From assembly GCF_025717045.1 (NCBI RefSeq), contig NZ_JAOVZN010000011.1, forward strand, positions 50,524 through 114,523: a stretch of 64,000 nucleotides of DNA. Reading direction: 5' to 3'. This document shows positions 8,361 to 17,313 of this stretch, in pieces (within the stretch, counting starts at the first letter, position 1; every line of letters begins with the position of its first letter). The position numbers were made by a program, and so were the translations under genes. The notes beneath the pieces are model-generated. The model was not told the origin of the DNA, did no database searches, and worked only from the letters and a program-made list of their open reading frames with translations. The stretch comes from Flavobacterium sp. SH_e (GTDB taxonomy: Bacteria; Bacteroidota; Bacteroidia; Flavobacteriales; Flavobacteriaceae).

Positions 8361-10826
8361 ATGCTCCATCATTTTTCAAAAAAGTTTTTTCTATTTATAT
8401 CTGTAATTACTGGGTTTTTGGGATATGCACAGGATTTAAAACTGCAATACAATCAACCAGCTGTGGAATGGACAGAAGCGCTGCCAATTGGAAATGGTAC
8501 TTTGGGCGCAATGGTTTTTGGAAGAGTAGATTCAGAATTAATTCAGCTGAATGAAGCTACTTTATGGAGTGGAGGACCAGTGCAGAAAAACATAAATCCA
8601 GAAGCTTTTAAGAACCTTGCTTTAATTAGAGAAGCGCTTAGAAATGAAGATTTCGAGAAGGCGAATGTTTTAACTAAAAACATGCAGGGAGCTTATAGCG
8701 AAAGTTTTATGCCTTTGGGAGATCTTATTTTAAATCAGAATTTTAATGGACAAAAAACAGATTCTTATAACAGGAGTCTTGATATTGAAACAGGATTAGC
8801 AGTTACAAATTTTAAAATTGACGGCGTAAATTATAAAAGAGAAATCTTTGCTTCGGCACCTGCAAAATGTGTTGTAATAAAGCTTTCGGCAGATCAATTA
8901 AAAAAACTTTCTATTACAATTGATGCTTCAAGCCTTTTAAGAAATCAAAAATCAATACAAAATCAATCGTTGATTTTAAAAGGAAAAGCGCCTTCGCATT
9001 CAGATCCAAATTATATTGATTACAATAAAGAGCCAGTTGTTTATGAAGATGTATCAGGTTGTCGAGGAATGCGTTTTGAATTGATTATAAAACCAGTTGT
9101 AAAAGATGGCGAAATAACTTCTGAAGGAAATAAATTAGTGATTAAAAACGCTAGTGAAATTTTACTTTTTGTTTCGGCTGCAACAAGTTTCAACGGTTTT
9201 GATAAATGTCCAGACAGTGAAGGAAAAGACGAACATCAATTTGCAGAAACGCCAATAAAAAAATCTTCTGCAAAAAAATATGATGCTTTATTAAAAGAAC
9301 ATATTGCTGATTTTCAAAAATTCTTTAATAGAGTTTCTTTAAAATTAAATGAAAAAGAAAATAATAAATCTAATCTGCCAACAGATGTAAGATTGGAACA
9401 ATATTCAAAAGGAGAAAAAGATGGTGGATTGGAAGCTTTATTTTTTCAGTTTGGACGTTATTTATTGATTTCTTCTTCACGTACAAACAATACTCCTGCC
9501 AACTTGCAAGGAATTTGGAATAATAAACTTCGAGCGCCTTGGAGCAGTAATTACACCACAAATATTAATTTACAGATGAACTATTGGCCAGTAGAATCTG
9601 GGAATTTGTCTGAATTGTTTTTTCCGCTTGACGAATTCATTAAAAATGTTTCAATAACTGGAGCAGAAACTGCCAAAAGTTATTATCATGCTAATGGTTG
9701 GGTTTTGCATCATAACTCTGATATCTGGGCGATGACGAATCCTGTTGGAGATTTTGGAAAAGGAGACCCGATGTGGGCAAACTGGTATATGGGCGCCAAT
9801 TGGTTAAGCAGACATTTATGGGAACATTATCAATATACGGGCGATGTGGCGTATCTTAAAAAAGTATATCCAATTATAAAAGGAGCAGCAGAATTTAGTT
9901 TAGACTGGCTTCAAAAAAATAAAGATGGTTATTTGGTAACAATGCCTTCGACTTCGCCAGAAAATATATTTTATTATGATGGCAAAAAACAAGGAACTGT
10001 AACCACAGCTTCTACAATGGATATCGGAATCATAAAAGATTTGTTCGAAAATACAGTCGAAGCTTCAAAGGTTTTAAATATCGATTCAGAATTCAGACAA
10101 AAAGTAAGCAAAGCAGGAAGTGAATTACTGCCTTTTCAAATTGGAAGCAAAGGACAATTGTTAGAATGGTATAAAGATTTTGAAGAAGAAGATCCGCATC
10201 ACAGACATACTTCTCATTTGTATGCTTTGCATCCTGCCAATTTAATTTCGCCGCTAAATACACCAGAGTTGGCTTCGGCGGCAAAGAAAACATTAGAATT
10301 GCGCGGTGATGACGGAACTGGCTGGAGTTTGGCTTGGAAAGTAAATATGTGGGCAAGACTTTTAGACGGAAATCATGCTTATACCTTATTTAAAAATCAA
10401 TTGAGATTGACAAAAGATAATGATCCTAAATATAGCAGACACGGAGGTTGTTATCCGAATTTGTTTGATGCGCATCCACCTTTCCAGATTGATGGAAATT
10501 TTGCAGGAACAGCAGGAGTTATAGAAATGCTATTGCAAAGCCAGAACAAAGAAATTCATTTGCTTCCAGCTTTACCAGACGCTTGGACTGACGGCGAAAT
10601 AAAAGGTATTAAAGCTAAAGGTAATTTTACTGTAGATATAAAATGGAATAATGGTAAAATGAGTCAAGCAAAAATTTTGTCTAATAATGGAAGTACTTGC
10701 GTAATAAGATCTGCAGAACCTTTTATTATTGAAAAACTGAATATAAAAAGCGAGAAATCGTCTATTGGTTACACAGCGACATTTAATACCAAAAAAGGAA
10801 CGAATTACAATATTCGACCTTTATAA
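8361..10826 (+). CDS. glycoside hydrolase family 95 (alpha-L-fucosidase / alpha-L-galactosidase)
   Basis: 821 residues, the normal GH95 length. A signal peptide covers residues 1-23 (ending GYAQ), followed by the N-terminal beta domain starting WTEALPIGNGTLGAMVFG. The (alpha/alpha)6 domain carries NLQGIWN, NINLQMNYWP, HHNSDIW and DGNFAGTAGVIEM. Family members act on alpha-1,2-L-fucose or alpha-L-galactose caps, both found on xyloglucan and pectin side chains. Last gene of the block; a strong terminator follows at 10852. Confidence 0.92.
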   Translation: MLHHFSKKFFLFISVITGFLGYAQDLKLQYNQPAVEWTEALPIGNGTLGAMVFGRVDSELIQLNEATLWSGGPVQKNINPEAFKNLALIREALRNEDFEKANVLTKNMQGAYSESFMPLGDLILNQNFNGQKTDSYNRSLDIETGLAVTNFKIDGVNYKREIFASAPAKCVVIKLSADQLKKLSITIDASSLLRNQKSIQNQSLILKGKAPSHSDPNYIDYNKEPVVYEDVSGCRGMRFELIIKPVVKDGEITSEGNKLVIKNASEILLFVSAATSFNGFDKCPDSEGKDEHQFAETPIKKSSAKKYDALLKEHIADFQKFFNRVSLKLNEKENNKSNLPTDVRLEQYSKGEKDGGLEALFFQFGRYLLISSSRTNNTPANLQGIWNNKLRAPWSSNYTTNINLQMNYWPVESGNLSELFFPLDEFIKNVSITGAETAKSYYHANGWVLHHNSDIWAMTNPVGDFGKGDPMWANWYMGANWLSRHLWEHYQYTGDVAYLKKVYPIIKGAAEFSLDWLQKNKDGYLVTMPSTSPENIFYYDGKKQGTVTTASTMDIGIIKDLFENTVEASKVLNIDSEFRQKVSKAGSELLPFQIGSKGQLLEWYKDFEEEDPHHRHTSHLYALHPANLISPLNTPELASAAKKTLELRGDDGTGWSLAWKVNMWARLLDGNHAYTLFKNQLRLTKDNDPKYSRHGGCYPNLFDAHPPFQIDGNFAGTAGVIEMLLQSQNKEIHLLPALPDAWTDGEIKGIKAKGNFTVDIKWNNGKMSQAKILSNNGSTCVIRSAEPFIIEKLNIKSEKSSIGYTATFNTKKGTNYNIRPL

Positions 10827-10851
10827 AACAGCATTTATTTTAAATTTTTGG

Positions 10852-10880
10852 CCACTCTCTTTTTTGAGAGTGGTTTTTAT
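10852..10880 (+). terminator. intrinsic terminator after the GH95 gene
   Basis: Stem CCACTCTC (10852-10859) pairs with GAGAGTGG (10866-10873) and is followed by TTTTTAT. It lies 26 bp past the GH95 stop and closes the carbohydrate block. Confidence 0.88.
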
Positions 10881-11039
10881 TTTATGAGTTTAAAGAAAAA
10901 TCTCCCAGTTTTATCAATTAGAAACTGATAGATAATCAAAAATTAAATACACATCTTTTAAAACGAATATCTTAAGATAAACTGACCTTTTAATCTTGTA
11001 GCTAATCGATCTAGAATACAAGGTGAAGTTTTATTCTTT

Positions 11040-12167
11040 TTATGAGCCTTCAGTGTAAGGTTCATTCCATAAAGAATTAGGTTTTAGGTAGACTTTGTTT
11101 TCTTGAAAATCTAAAATGGTATTAAATCTTTTTAAAACTTCATTGCCAAGAATATGAGTTTTAAATCGAGATGGATTGTCTTTCGTTAGTAATTGTACAG
11201 GAACATCATTAAGGCATAAATTTCCTAAATAAAGTTTTTCATTTCTTACCGTTATAACTGGAATTTCTTCTCCTTTTCCGTTCTTTAAAATTACTTTTTT
11301 AATAACAGGTAAACTTTCTTTCGGGTATTGCTGTTCCTGCACTATCTGCTGATCAAGCATTACAGTGCGCTGATAGCCATTATCAAAAAGGAAACGCCCT
11401 TTATAAACCGTGTTTTTTATTTGAAGCTGTCCTTGAACGCAAAACAAAGTATGTGTAAATTCCATATCAAGTTTTGCATAATCTTTGTTTCGTTTTGGCA
11501 GTTTAGAATGAACTATAAAAAGCTTTTTATCATAATCGATTTCTACAATTTTGCCATCAAATATATTCCAGCCAAATCGTCCCACAGTTCCTTGTCCCGA
11601 TAACTCTACAGGATAAATTTCCTGATCTTTCCAAATTTGATTTCCAAGTTGAAAGCTATGTCCTTTTAAATCATTTAATTTTAGCTGGTTTAGCATATCA
11701 TTCGTTAAAAGAAAATCAGTTGTTCCTGAATCAAATTTTAAATCCAGGGTTTCTTTGTCGTCTAATTTAACCTTAAAAATGATGTTGTTATACTCTGAAA
11801 GTACAAAAGGAATTGTATCGTGTATTTCAGGTTTGAGTTTTGAAAAATTTTTTAAAGGCGGACATTCAACGCGAGTATAACAGCTGTCGGTATTATTTAA
11901 AAGAACTGTAAAATCAAACTTTTTTCCAGGTTTTAATTTTATAATGATAGAATCTTCATTAGTATAAAAAGCAACAGTTTTCTCTTTCGAGCTTTTATTT
12001 GTTACATATAAATCGGGTTTTGCTTTTGGATCTAAATGCCATTTTGTTTTTTCTTCATTATCTTCTTTTATATAGCAGATTTTTGAAGAAGCTTTGATTT
12101 CAGTTTTTTTTGTTTGAGCCTGACAAACCGTTACAGCAGCAAACATAAAAATAAGAGGTATCTTCAT
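11040..12167 (-). CDS. exported pepsin/retropepsin-like aspartyl protease family protein
   Basis: 375 residues with a signal peptide (about 1-18, MKIPLIFMF...CQAQ). Two aspartyl-protease-like motifs are present, FDSGTT at 145-150 and FDNGYQ at 261-266, followed by ILGNEVLKRFNTILDF (339-354), the usual ILG strand of a bilobed aspartic protease. The second motif has DNG instead of D(T/S)G, which some bacterial members share. It probably acts on proteins outside the inner membrane; the substrate is unknown. The gene lies 24 bp after the deacetylase on the same strand, so the two are probably co-transcribed. Confidence 0.7.
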   Translation of the reverse strand: MKIPLIFMFAAVTVCQAQTKKTEIKASSKICYIKEDNEEKTKWHLDPKAKPDLYVTNKSSKEKTVAFYTNEDSIIIKLKPGKKFDFTVLLNNTDSCYTRVECPPLKNFSKLKPEIHDTIPFVLSEYNNIIFKVKLDDKETLDLKFDSGTTDFLLTNDMLNQLKLNDLKGHSFQLGNQIWKDQEIYPVELSGQGTVGRFGWNIFDGKIVEIDYDKKLFIVHSKLPKRNKDYAKLDMEFTHTLFCVQGQLQIKNTVYKGRFLFDNGYQRTVMLDQQIVQEQQYPKESLPVIKKVILKNGKGEEIPVITVRNEKLYLGNLCLNDVPVQLLTKDNPSRFKTHILGNEVLKRFNTILDFQENKVYLKPNSLWNEPYTEGS

Positions 12168-12191
12168 TATTTATAATTTCGATTTTTTGGA

Positions 12192-12977
12192 TTAAAGCTG
12201 TGGCGGAAGCAAATTGTCTAAATCTGAAAGTTTATAGAATTTAAGATCATTCAGTTTCATGTATTTACATATAAATTCTAAAGTTTCAATTTTCACCTGA
12301 TAATTTTCAGTGATTTCTTTCACAGGTTTATGACCGCAAAGAAGTAGAATTTTATTATTCTTTTTAGCGTAATCTAATAATTCAAGCAAATACGGAATAC
12401 TGAAATGAATGTGGCTATTGTCAATATCAAATGCAAATACGATTTTAGAATTATTAAAATAGCTGTCTTGCTTTTCTGGGATTTCACCTCCAAATGCTCT
12501 TCCTCTAATAATTTTAAACAAAGGCGATAATGCTTGGTCTAGTGAATCTGATCTTTCGCCATAAGGATAAGCAAACGAAGTAACGTTGAAAGACTTTTTT
12601 TTCATAGAAATAATCATCGGATCGATTTCCTGTTTTAGATATTCTTTGACGCTATGCTTTTGAGTGAACTTAACAGCATTGTAATGATGATAACCATGTC
12701 CCGCAATCTCATGTCCGTATTTTTGCATTTCGAGCAGTTTTTTAATTTCAGGAGCTCCGATCGAATCTATTCTGCAAACATTAAAAGTCGCTTTCCAAGA
12801 ATATTTTCGCAAAACTTGATCAGCTTCCGACCATTCATCGACATAAGCATCATCAAAAGATAAAATAACACCAGCTTTGTAGGCAGGTTTTGTGACTGGT
12901 TTTGGTTTTTTATTTTCGCAAGAAAATAAGGTTAAGAAAAGTAAAAGCAATACCGTTTTTGTAAAAAGTATTTTCAT
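12192..12977 (-). CDS. polysaccharide deacetylase (NodB fold) lipoprotein
   Basis: 261 residues. Lipoprotein signal with lipobox LFSC, Cys20 being the lipid site. The NodB motifs follow: SFDDA (40-44, metal and base aspartates), GHGYHH (93-98, metal histidines) and YPYG (137-140). It should deacetylate N- or O-acetylated sugars at the cell envelope. It is 106 bp downstream of the PKS operon and on the same strand, so transcriptional read-through is possible but a functional link is not evident. Confidence 0.82.
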   Translation of the reverse strand: MKILFTKTVLLLLFLTLFSCENKKPKPVTKPAYKAGVILSFDDAYVDEWSEADQVLRKYSWKATFNVCRIDSIGAPEIKKLLEMQKYGHEIAGHGYHHYNAVKFTQKHSVKEYLKQEIDPMIISMKKKSFNVTSFAYPYGERSDSLDQALSPLFKIIRGRAFGGEIPEKQDSYFNNSKIVFAFDIDNSHIHFSIPYLLELLDYAKKNNKILLLCGHKPVKEITENYQVKIETLEFICKYMKLNDLKFYKLSDLDNLLPPQL

Positions 12978-13083
12978 AGATTTTTGCTTTCTAGTGAATA
13001 TGAATTTAACATATAATAATCAAATATAAAGAATATTCTGAATAACAGCTTCTGTAATAAGTATTTGATAAATGGAAGATTAA

Positions 13084-13584
13084 TTAGTTTTTTATAATAA
13101 CCCTCTTTTCAAATCGCCCATGATGACTAATTGAAATATCTTGAAGCATATTCGAAGAAATTTTCAAATACGGAATACCGTTTTCATCTTTTACAATTTC
13201 TTTATTTTCAACTTCAATTATGTTATTAATATTTTCAAAATCGGTTACAGCAATTGTATGAATGCTTTCTAACGACAAAATAGTTTTAGTGTGATAAATA
13301 TTTTTATTGCAAACTACTTTTCCAGATGAATTATTTATATCTAAAAAGTCTATAAAACAAACGAGTTTTTTCGGACTGAATTCGCGAATTTTGTTTTGGC
13401 GATTATAGATTTTATACGCAGCCTCTTTCATGCTCCACAAAAGCCAAACCATTACTTCTGGGGCATTATAATTTCTTATAAGTTGTTGTTCATCAACTGT
13501 GAAAAGCTTTTCGACAAAACCTTTCCGTTTCCAATTGCTTTCTTTTCGTGACTGTGCGAGATCTATAACATCATTGCCAATCAT
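13084..13584 (-). CDS. 4'-phosphopantetheinyl transferase
   Basis: 166-residue single-domain PPTase. Family motifs: GNDVIDL (3-9, magnesium-binding Asp5) and WSMKEAAYK (50-58, with the WxxKEAxxK core). It loads phosphopantetheine onto carrier protein serines. Its start overlaps the ACP stop by 4 bp, so this ACP is the obvious client. It is the last gene of the seven-gene PKS operon. Confidence 0.85.
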   Translation of the reverse strand: MIGNDVIDLAQSRKESNWKRKGFVEKLFTVDEQQLIRNYNAPEVMVWLLWSMKEAAYKIYNRQNKIREFSPKKLVCFIDFLDINNSSGKVVCNKNIYHTKTILSLESIHTIAVTDFENINNIIEVENKEIVKDENGIPYLKISSNMLQDISISHHGRFEKRVIIKN

Positions 13585-13835
13585 TTTGCGGCGAGTTTGG
13601 TTTCGATGATTTCTAAAGCAGTTTTAACATCAAGCATTCGCTCCATATCGGCATTGTCAATTACAATGTCGAATTCTTCTTCAATATCAAGTACGATATC
13701 CACCAAATTAGCCGAGTTTATATTTAGATCTTTTATGAAATCAGTTTCTTCAGTTAAATTGTCATAAGCTTCTGTATTGGTTGCAAAAGGCTTTATAATT
13801 ACTTTTAATCTTTCGGTAAGTTCTTGTCTGTCCAT
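13581..13835 (-). CDS. acyl carrier protein of the PKS operon
   Basis: 84-residue four-helix carrier protein with a strongly acidic second half (DIEEEFDIVIDNADMERM). The attachment serine is probably Ser41 in DLNINSANLVDI; the usual DSL tripeptide is replaced by NSA, so it differs from a housekeeping fatty acid ACP. It lies 1 bp after the ketosynthase gene and overlaps the PPTase gene by 4 bp. It likely carries the fatty acyl starter that primes the type III PKS. Confidence 0.85.
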   Translation of the reverse strand: MDRQELTERLKVIIKPFATNTEAYDNLTEETDFIKDLNINSANLVDIVLDIEEEFDIVIDNADMERMLDVKTALEIIETKLAAK

Positions 13836-13836
13836 T

Positions 13837-15105
13837 TTAATTTTCGAATTTTTTAAATATTACGCACGCGTTTACATCGCCAAAACCAAAACTGGCTTTT
13901 GCAATTATTTTGGGGTTAGTTTTAATAGTTTCTAAAAGCACTTTTGAGGGGGCAATTAGTGAAGCAATTTCAGGATGAAGATCAGAGCAGTTTTTATTTC
14001 CGAATAAAAAACCTTCATGAAGCTGTAATATTGTGGCAACACATTCAATACTTCCAGAAGCACTCAAACAATGTCCAGTTAAGCTTTTCAGCGAATTAAT
14101 ATATGGAAAATCAGAACCGCTTCGTTCCAAGGCTTTTGTCCAGTTTTCAATTTCCAAACTATCTTTTGTAGTAGCTGTTAAATGCCCGTTTATGGCATCA
14201 ATTTCATTTGAATTTATTCCAGCATTTTCTACTGCACTTTTAATGCATCTTTGAACGGCTATACTGTTTGGAGCGGTCATACTTCCGCCGTCGCGCTGTC
14301 CGCCAGAATTGACATTTCCGCCTAATATTTCGGCATAAATAGTAGCATTGCGTTCTAAAGCGCTTTCCAAATCTTCAATAACAAAAGCACCAGCACCGCT
14401 TCCTGGAACAAATCCTGCAGCAGAAGCACTCATTGGTCTGGAACCTTCTTCGGGATTGTCATTATACTTAGAAGAACAGACACGAAGTGCGTCAAATCCT
14501 CCCCAAATATATGGACCGCTGTCAGAAGTGCTTCCCGCTAATATTCTTTTTGCTTGTCCAGATTGTATTCGGTCGTAAGCCATTAATATGGATTCAGTTC
14601 CCGTAGTACACGCAGATGAATTGGTTGTTACCTGATTTCCCAATCCAATTTTACCGCCAAGATAAGCACTAACGCCACTATTCATGGTTTGGGCGACAAC
14701 GGTGCTTCCTAATCTTCGGACTTGCAGTTCATCAATTTTATAAATGCTTTCGCGAAATTTATCAATTCCAGAAGTTCCAGCTCCAAAGATTGCACCGCTA
14801 TCCCAATCTGGATTTTCATTTATTGGCAATCCTGCGTTGTTCCAAGCTTCCATACCCGCAATAACGCCGTATAAAATCCCTGTGCTGTTAAATCCGCGAA
14901 GTTCGAGTTCTGTAAAATATTGCGCTTTCAACTCTTCTGATATTTGAGGCTGACCCACAATCTGACAAGAAAACTGCAATTCTTCCAGTTGAGAATCATG
15001 ACGAATACCAGAAATACCATTTTGCAGCGCATCAGTAAACGCAGAAATTCCAACACCATTTGGCGCTGCAACTCCAAGCCCCGTTATAACGACTCGTTTT
15101 TTCAT
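13837..15105 (-). CDS. beta-ketoacyl-ACP synthase (FabF-like) of the PKS operon
   Basis: 422-residue thiolase-fold condensing enzyme. Active-site Cys166 lies in NSSACTTG, the two histidines are His308 (NGHLTATTKDS) and His345 (LTGHCLSASG), with Lys340 before it. The first histidine motif reads GHLT instead of the usual HGT, a deviation seen in secondary-metabolism rather than housekeeping enzymes. It would elongate an acyl chain on the adjacent ACP. It overlaps the dehydratase gene by 4 bp. Confidence 0.87.
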   Translation of the reverse strand: MKKRVVITGLGVAAPNGVGISAFTDALQNGISGIRHDSQLEELQFSCQIVGQPQISEELKAQYFTELELRGFNSTGILYGVIAGMEAWNNAGLPINENPDWDSGAIFGAGTSGIDKFRESIYKIDELQVRRLGSTVVAQTMNSGVSAYLGGKIGLGNQVTTNSSACTTGTESILMAYDRIQSGQAKRILAGSTSDSGPYIWGGFDALRVCSSKYNDNPEEGSRPMSASAAGFVPGSGAGAFVIEDLESALERNATIYAEILGGNVNSGGQRDGGSMTAPNSIAVQRCIKSAVENAGINSNEIDAINGHLTATTKDSLEIENWTKALERSGSDFPYINSLKSLTGHCLSASGSIECVATILQLHEGFLFGNKNCSDLHPEIASLIAPSKVLLETIKTNPKIIAKASFGFGDVNACVIFKKFEN

Positions 15106-15539
15106 AATCTTTTTGTTATCATTCCTGCTAAAACACCACGGCAGACTTCTTGTCCAGCTTCGTTTTTCATTACGGCATTACATTTTAATTTTCCAAAACG
15201 AAAGAACAATTTCTCCGAAGTTACCGTTACTTTTTCATTTGGATAAACGGGTTTCAAAAATTCCATTTCAGCTGAAGTAAATGCAATCACGGTATTTTCT
15301 CCCAATTCATTTCCTAATAGAAATATTCCTAAGCAAACCATTCCAATCTGCGCCATTGTTTCTGTTAAAATAACGCCTGGAGTAACAGGATTGTCTTTGA
15401 AATGGCCTTTGTAAAAGTCAAGATTTTCTTTGAAGGTATACGTTCCAGTTACGCCATTTTCATCCGCGTGAAGCAATTCATCTACAAACAAAAAAGGTTC
15501 GCTGTAGGGTAGCTGTTTTATAATATCTGTTAATTCCAT
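15102..15539 (-). CDS. 3-hydroxyacyl-ACP dehydratase (FabZ-like hotdog)
   Basis: 145 residues, single hotdog domain. GHFKDNPVTPGVILTETMAQ (45-64) contains the FabZ catalytic His46 and Glu60. It should dehydrate 3-hydroxyacyl-ACP during synthesis of the starter chain. Its start lies 11 bp after the type III PKS stop and its end overlaps the KS start. No ketoreductase or enoyl reductase is in the operon, so those steps would come from primary fatty acid synthesis. Confidence 0.83.
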   Translation of the reverse strand: MELTDIIKQLPYSEPFLFVDELLHADENGVTGTYTFKENLDFYKGHFKDNPVTPGVILTETMAQIGMVCLGIFLLGNELGENTVIAFTSAEMEFLKPVYPNEKVTVTSEKLFFRFGKLKCNAVMKNEAGQEVCRGVLAGMITKRL

Positions 15540-15550
15540 AAGCTTTCAAA

Positions 15551-16603
15551 TTACCATTGCAATAAAACTCTTTGTGCCGAAAATCCCGGACCAAAACTCA
15601 GCATTAAACCTTTTTCTCCTTTTTTCGGATTTCGGTTCATAATGTTTTCTAAAACATATAAAACCGTTGCGCTCGACATGTTGCCGTATTGTTTGAGAAT
15701 TTCTTTAGTGTCGTCAATATTTTTTTCTAATCCGCCAAAAAGAGATTCAACAGTTGTCACGATTTTTTTTCCGCCGGGATGAAAAATCATGTGGTCAATA
15801 TCTTTAATTTCCAAATTATTCTGCTTTAAAAAAGGATGAATGATGTCGCCAAAATGAGAAGCAATTGTGTCTGGGACTTCAATATCGAGAACCATTTGCA
15901 GTCCGCCATTGGTTAATTTGAAGCCCATCATATGTTCTGCATCATAAAAATGATACATCTGTTCATCGAGAATTTCAGGACCAGTATCTTCTTCTTTTGA
16001 AGACAATAAACAACAGGCCGCTCCATCTCCAAAAATAGCAGCGCTTACAATATTTGGCATTGAGAAATCATCGAGCTGAAAAGTCGCAGTTGGCGATTCT
16101 ACAGCTATGACCGCAGCACGTTTTCCAGGATTAGATTTTAGAAAATTCTTGGCATAAATAATCCCCGAAATTCCTGCTGCACAGCCCATTTCGGTTACAG
16201 GAAGACGAACAATATCTTGTCTTAATTTCATTTTATTAATCAGATAAGCGTCAAGCGAAGGAATCATAATTCCCGTGCAGCTTACTGTAATAATATAATC
16301 TAAACTTTCTGGATGCCATTCTGTTTTTTCTAATGCTTTTTCGAGAACTTGATGCCCTAAAACAATCATTTCACGACTATAAATATCATTTTTTTCTTCG
16401 AATGAAGTAGCGGTAAAAACTTCCGAAGGCTCCATAATAGAATACCGTTTATCTACAGAAGCACCTTCAAATATTTTCTTTACTTTTTTGATAAATCGTT
16501 CTTCCTGACCTTCAAGCCACACGTCTATAAACGGAAGTATTTCTTCGGTCGTTCGAGAATATTGCGGAAGCTGTTTAACAGCCGTGATTATCTTTACACT
16601 CAT
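15551..16603 (-). CDS. type III polyketide synthase (chalcone synthase-like)
   Basis: 350 residues, the normal length. The triad is Cys141 (EMGCAAGISG), His275 (IFHPGGKK) and Asn308 (YGNMSSAT), and the C-terminal loop FGPGFSAQ is present. Bacterial relatives such as BpsA and SrsA extend fatty acyl starters with malonyl-CoA to make alkylpyrones or alkylresorcinols. Here an ACP, KS and dehydratase follow in the same operon, so the starter is probably delivered by the ACP. The methyltransferase stop overlaps this start by 4 bp. Product is inferred, not known. Confidence 0.9.
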   Translation of the reverse strand: MSVKIITAVKQLPQYSRTTEEILPFIDVWLEGQEERFIKKVKKIFEGASVDKRYSIMEPSEVFTATSFEEKNDIYSREMIVLGHQVLEKALEKTEWHPESLDYIITVSCTGIMIPSLDAYLINKMKLRQDIVRLPVTEMGCAAGISGIIYAKNFLKSNPGKRAAVIAVESPTATFQLDDFSMPNIVSAAIFGDGAACCLLSSKEEDTGPEILDEQMYHFYDAEHMMGFKLTNGGLQMVLDIEVPDTIASHFGDIIHPFLKQNNLEIKDIDHMIFHPGGKKIVTTVESLFGGLEKNIDDTKEILKQYGNMSSATVLYVLENIMNRNPKKGEKGLMLSFGPGFSAQRVLLQW

Positions 16604-17313
16604 ATTTTAGTAATTATCCACTGGTAGCGAAAAGCCCATTTCCAGTTTATGGAATAGTTTTTTAGATTTAATTTTTTGGAGAAATGTTCCAATTCGTTTT
16701 TTTTGAATCCCTTTAAAATAGAAATCAAACCATCGTTGCGCGACATTTTATTGAGATTGAAAACAACACTTATAAGCTCAAATAATCTATAAGCAATTTT
16801 GCTTCTATGAAGATCATTTACGACAATTCCAATCGAAGCATTTTTGTTTAAAATATCCATTACTTCAGCAATTTGACTTGTCGTAAAATGATGCAGCGTC
16901 AACGTGCACAAAACAATATCATATTTTATTCGATTGAAATCTTCGCTAAAAATATCCATACAGAGATATTCAATATTTGGAAAATCTTTTGAAAGTTTCT
17001 TAGCATAATCAATTGTAAAAGCGTTGGCATCGATACCAATTAATTTGAATTCGAGATTTTGTTTTTTTCCATATTTGGCAAGCATTCGCAACATATCGCC
17101 ATTTCCGCATCCAATATCGGCAATGGTAATTATTTGGGAAGAATCAGTCTTTTTTAAAAGCTCTCTTATGCCGTGAAGCGTCAGTTTATTTCCGCCAAGC
17201 AATTGATTTATTGAAGCAATTTGATCTAACGCGCCAATAAGCTCTTCGCTTTGAAGCGAAAAATCATCCATTATTTCTATTTCTTCTGTTCTATATTTGG
17301 TGTTTACGCTCAT
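16600..17313 (-). CDS. class I SAM-dependent methyltransferase of the PKS operon
   Basis: 237 residues with a Rossmann methyltransferase core. Motif I is DIGCGNGD (66-73), followed by LIGIDANAF and DIVLCTLTLHHF (motif IV region). It probably methylates the polyketide product, the role of SrsB or BpsB beside other type III PKSs. Its stop overlaps the PKS start, and it abuts the flavoprotein gene with no gap. Confidence 0.82.
   Translation of the reverse strand: MSVNTKYRTEEIEIMDDFSLQSEELIGALDQIASINQLLGGNKLTLHGIRELLKKTDSSQIITIADIGCGNGDMLRMLAKYGKKQNLEFKLIGIDANAFTIDYAKKLSKDFPNIEYLCMDIFSEDFNRIKYDIVLCTLTLHHFTTSQIAEVMDILNKNASIGIVVNDLHRSKIAYRLFELISVVFNLNKMSRNDGLISILKGFKKNELEHFSKKLNLKNYSINWKWAFRYQWIITKI

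Noticed and set aside
11328..11603. 91-codon + strand frame
   Set aside because: Lies inside the aspartyl protease gene on the opposite strand; composition typical of an antisense shadow.
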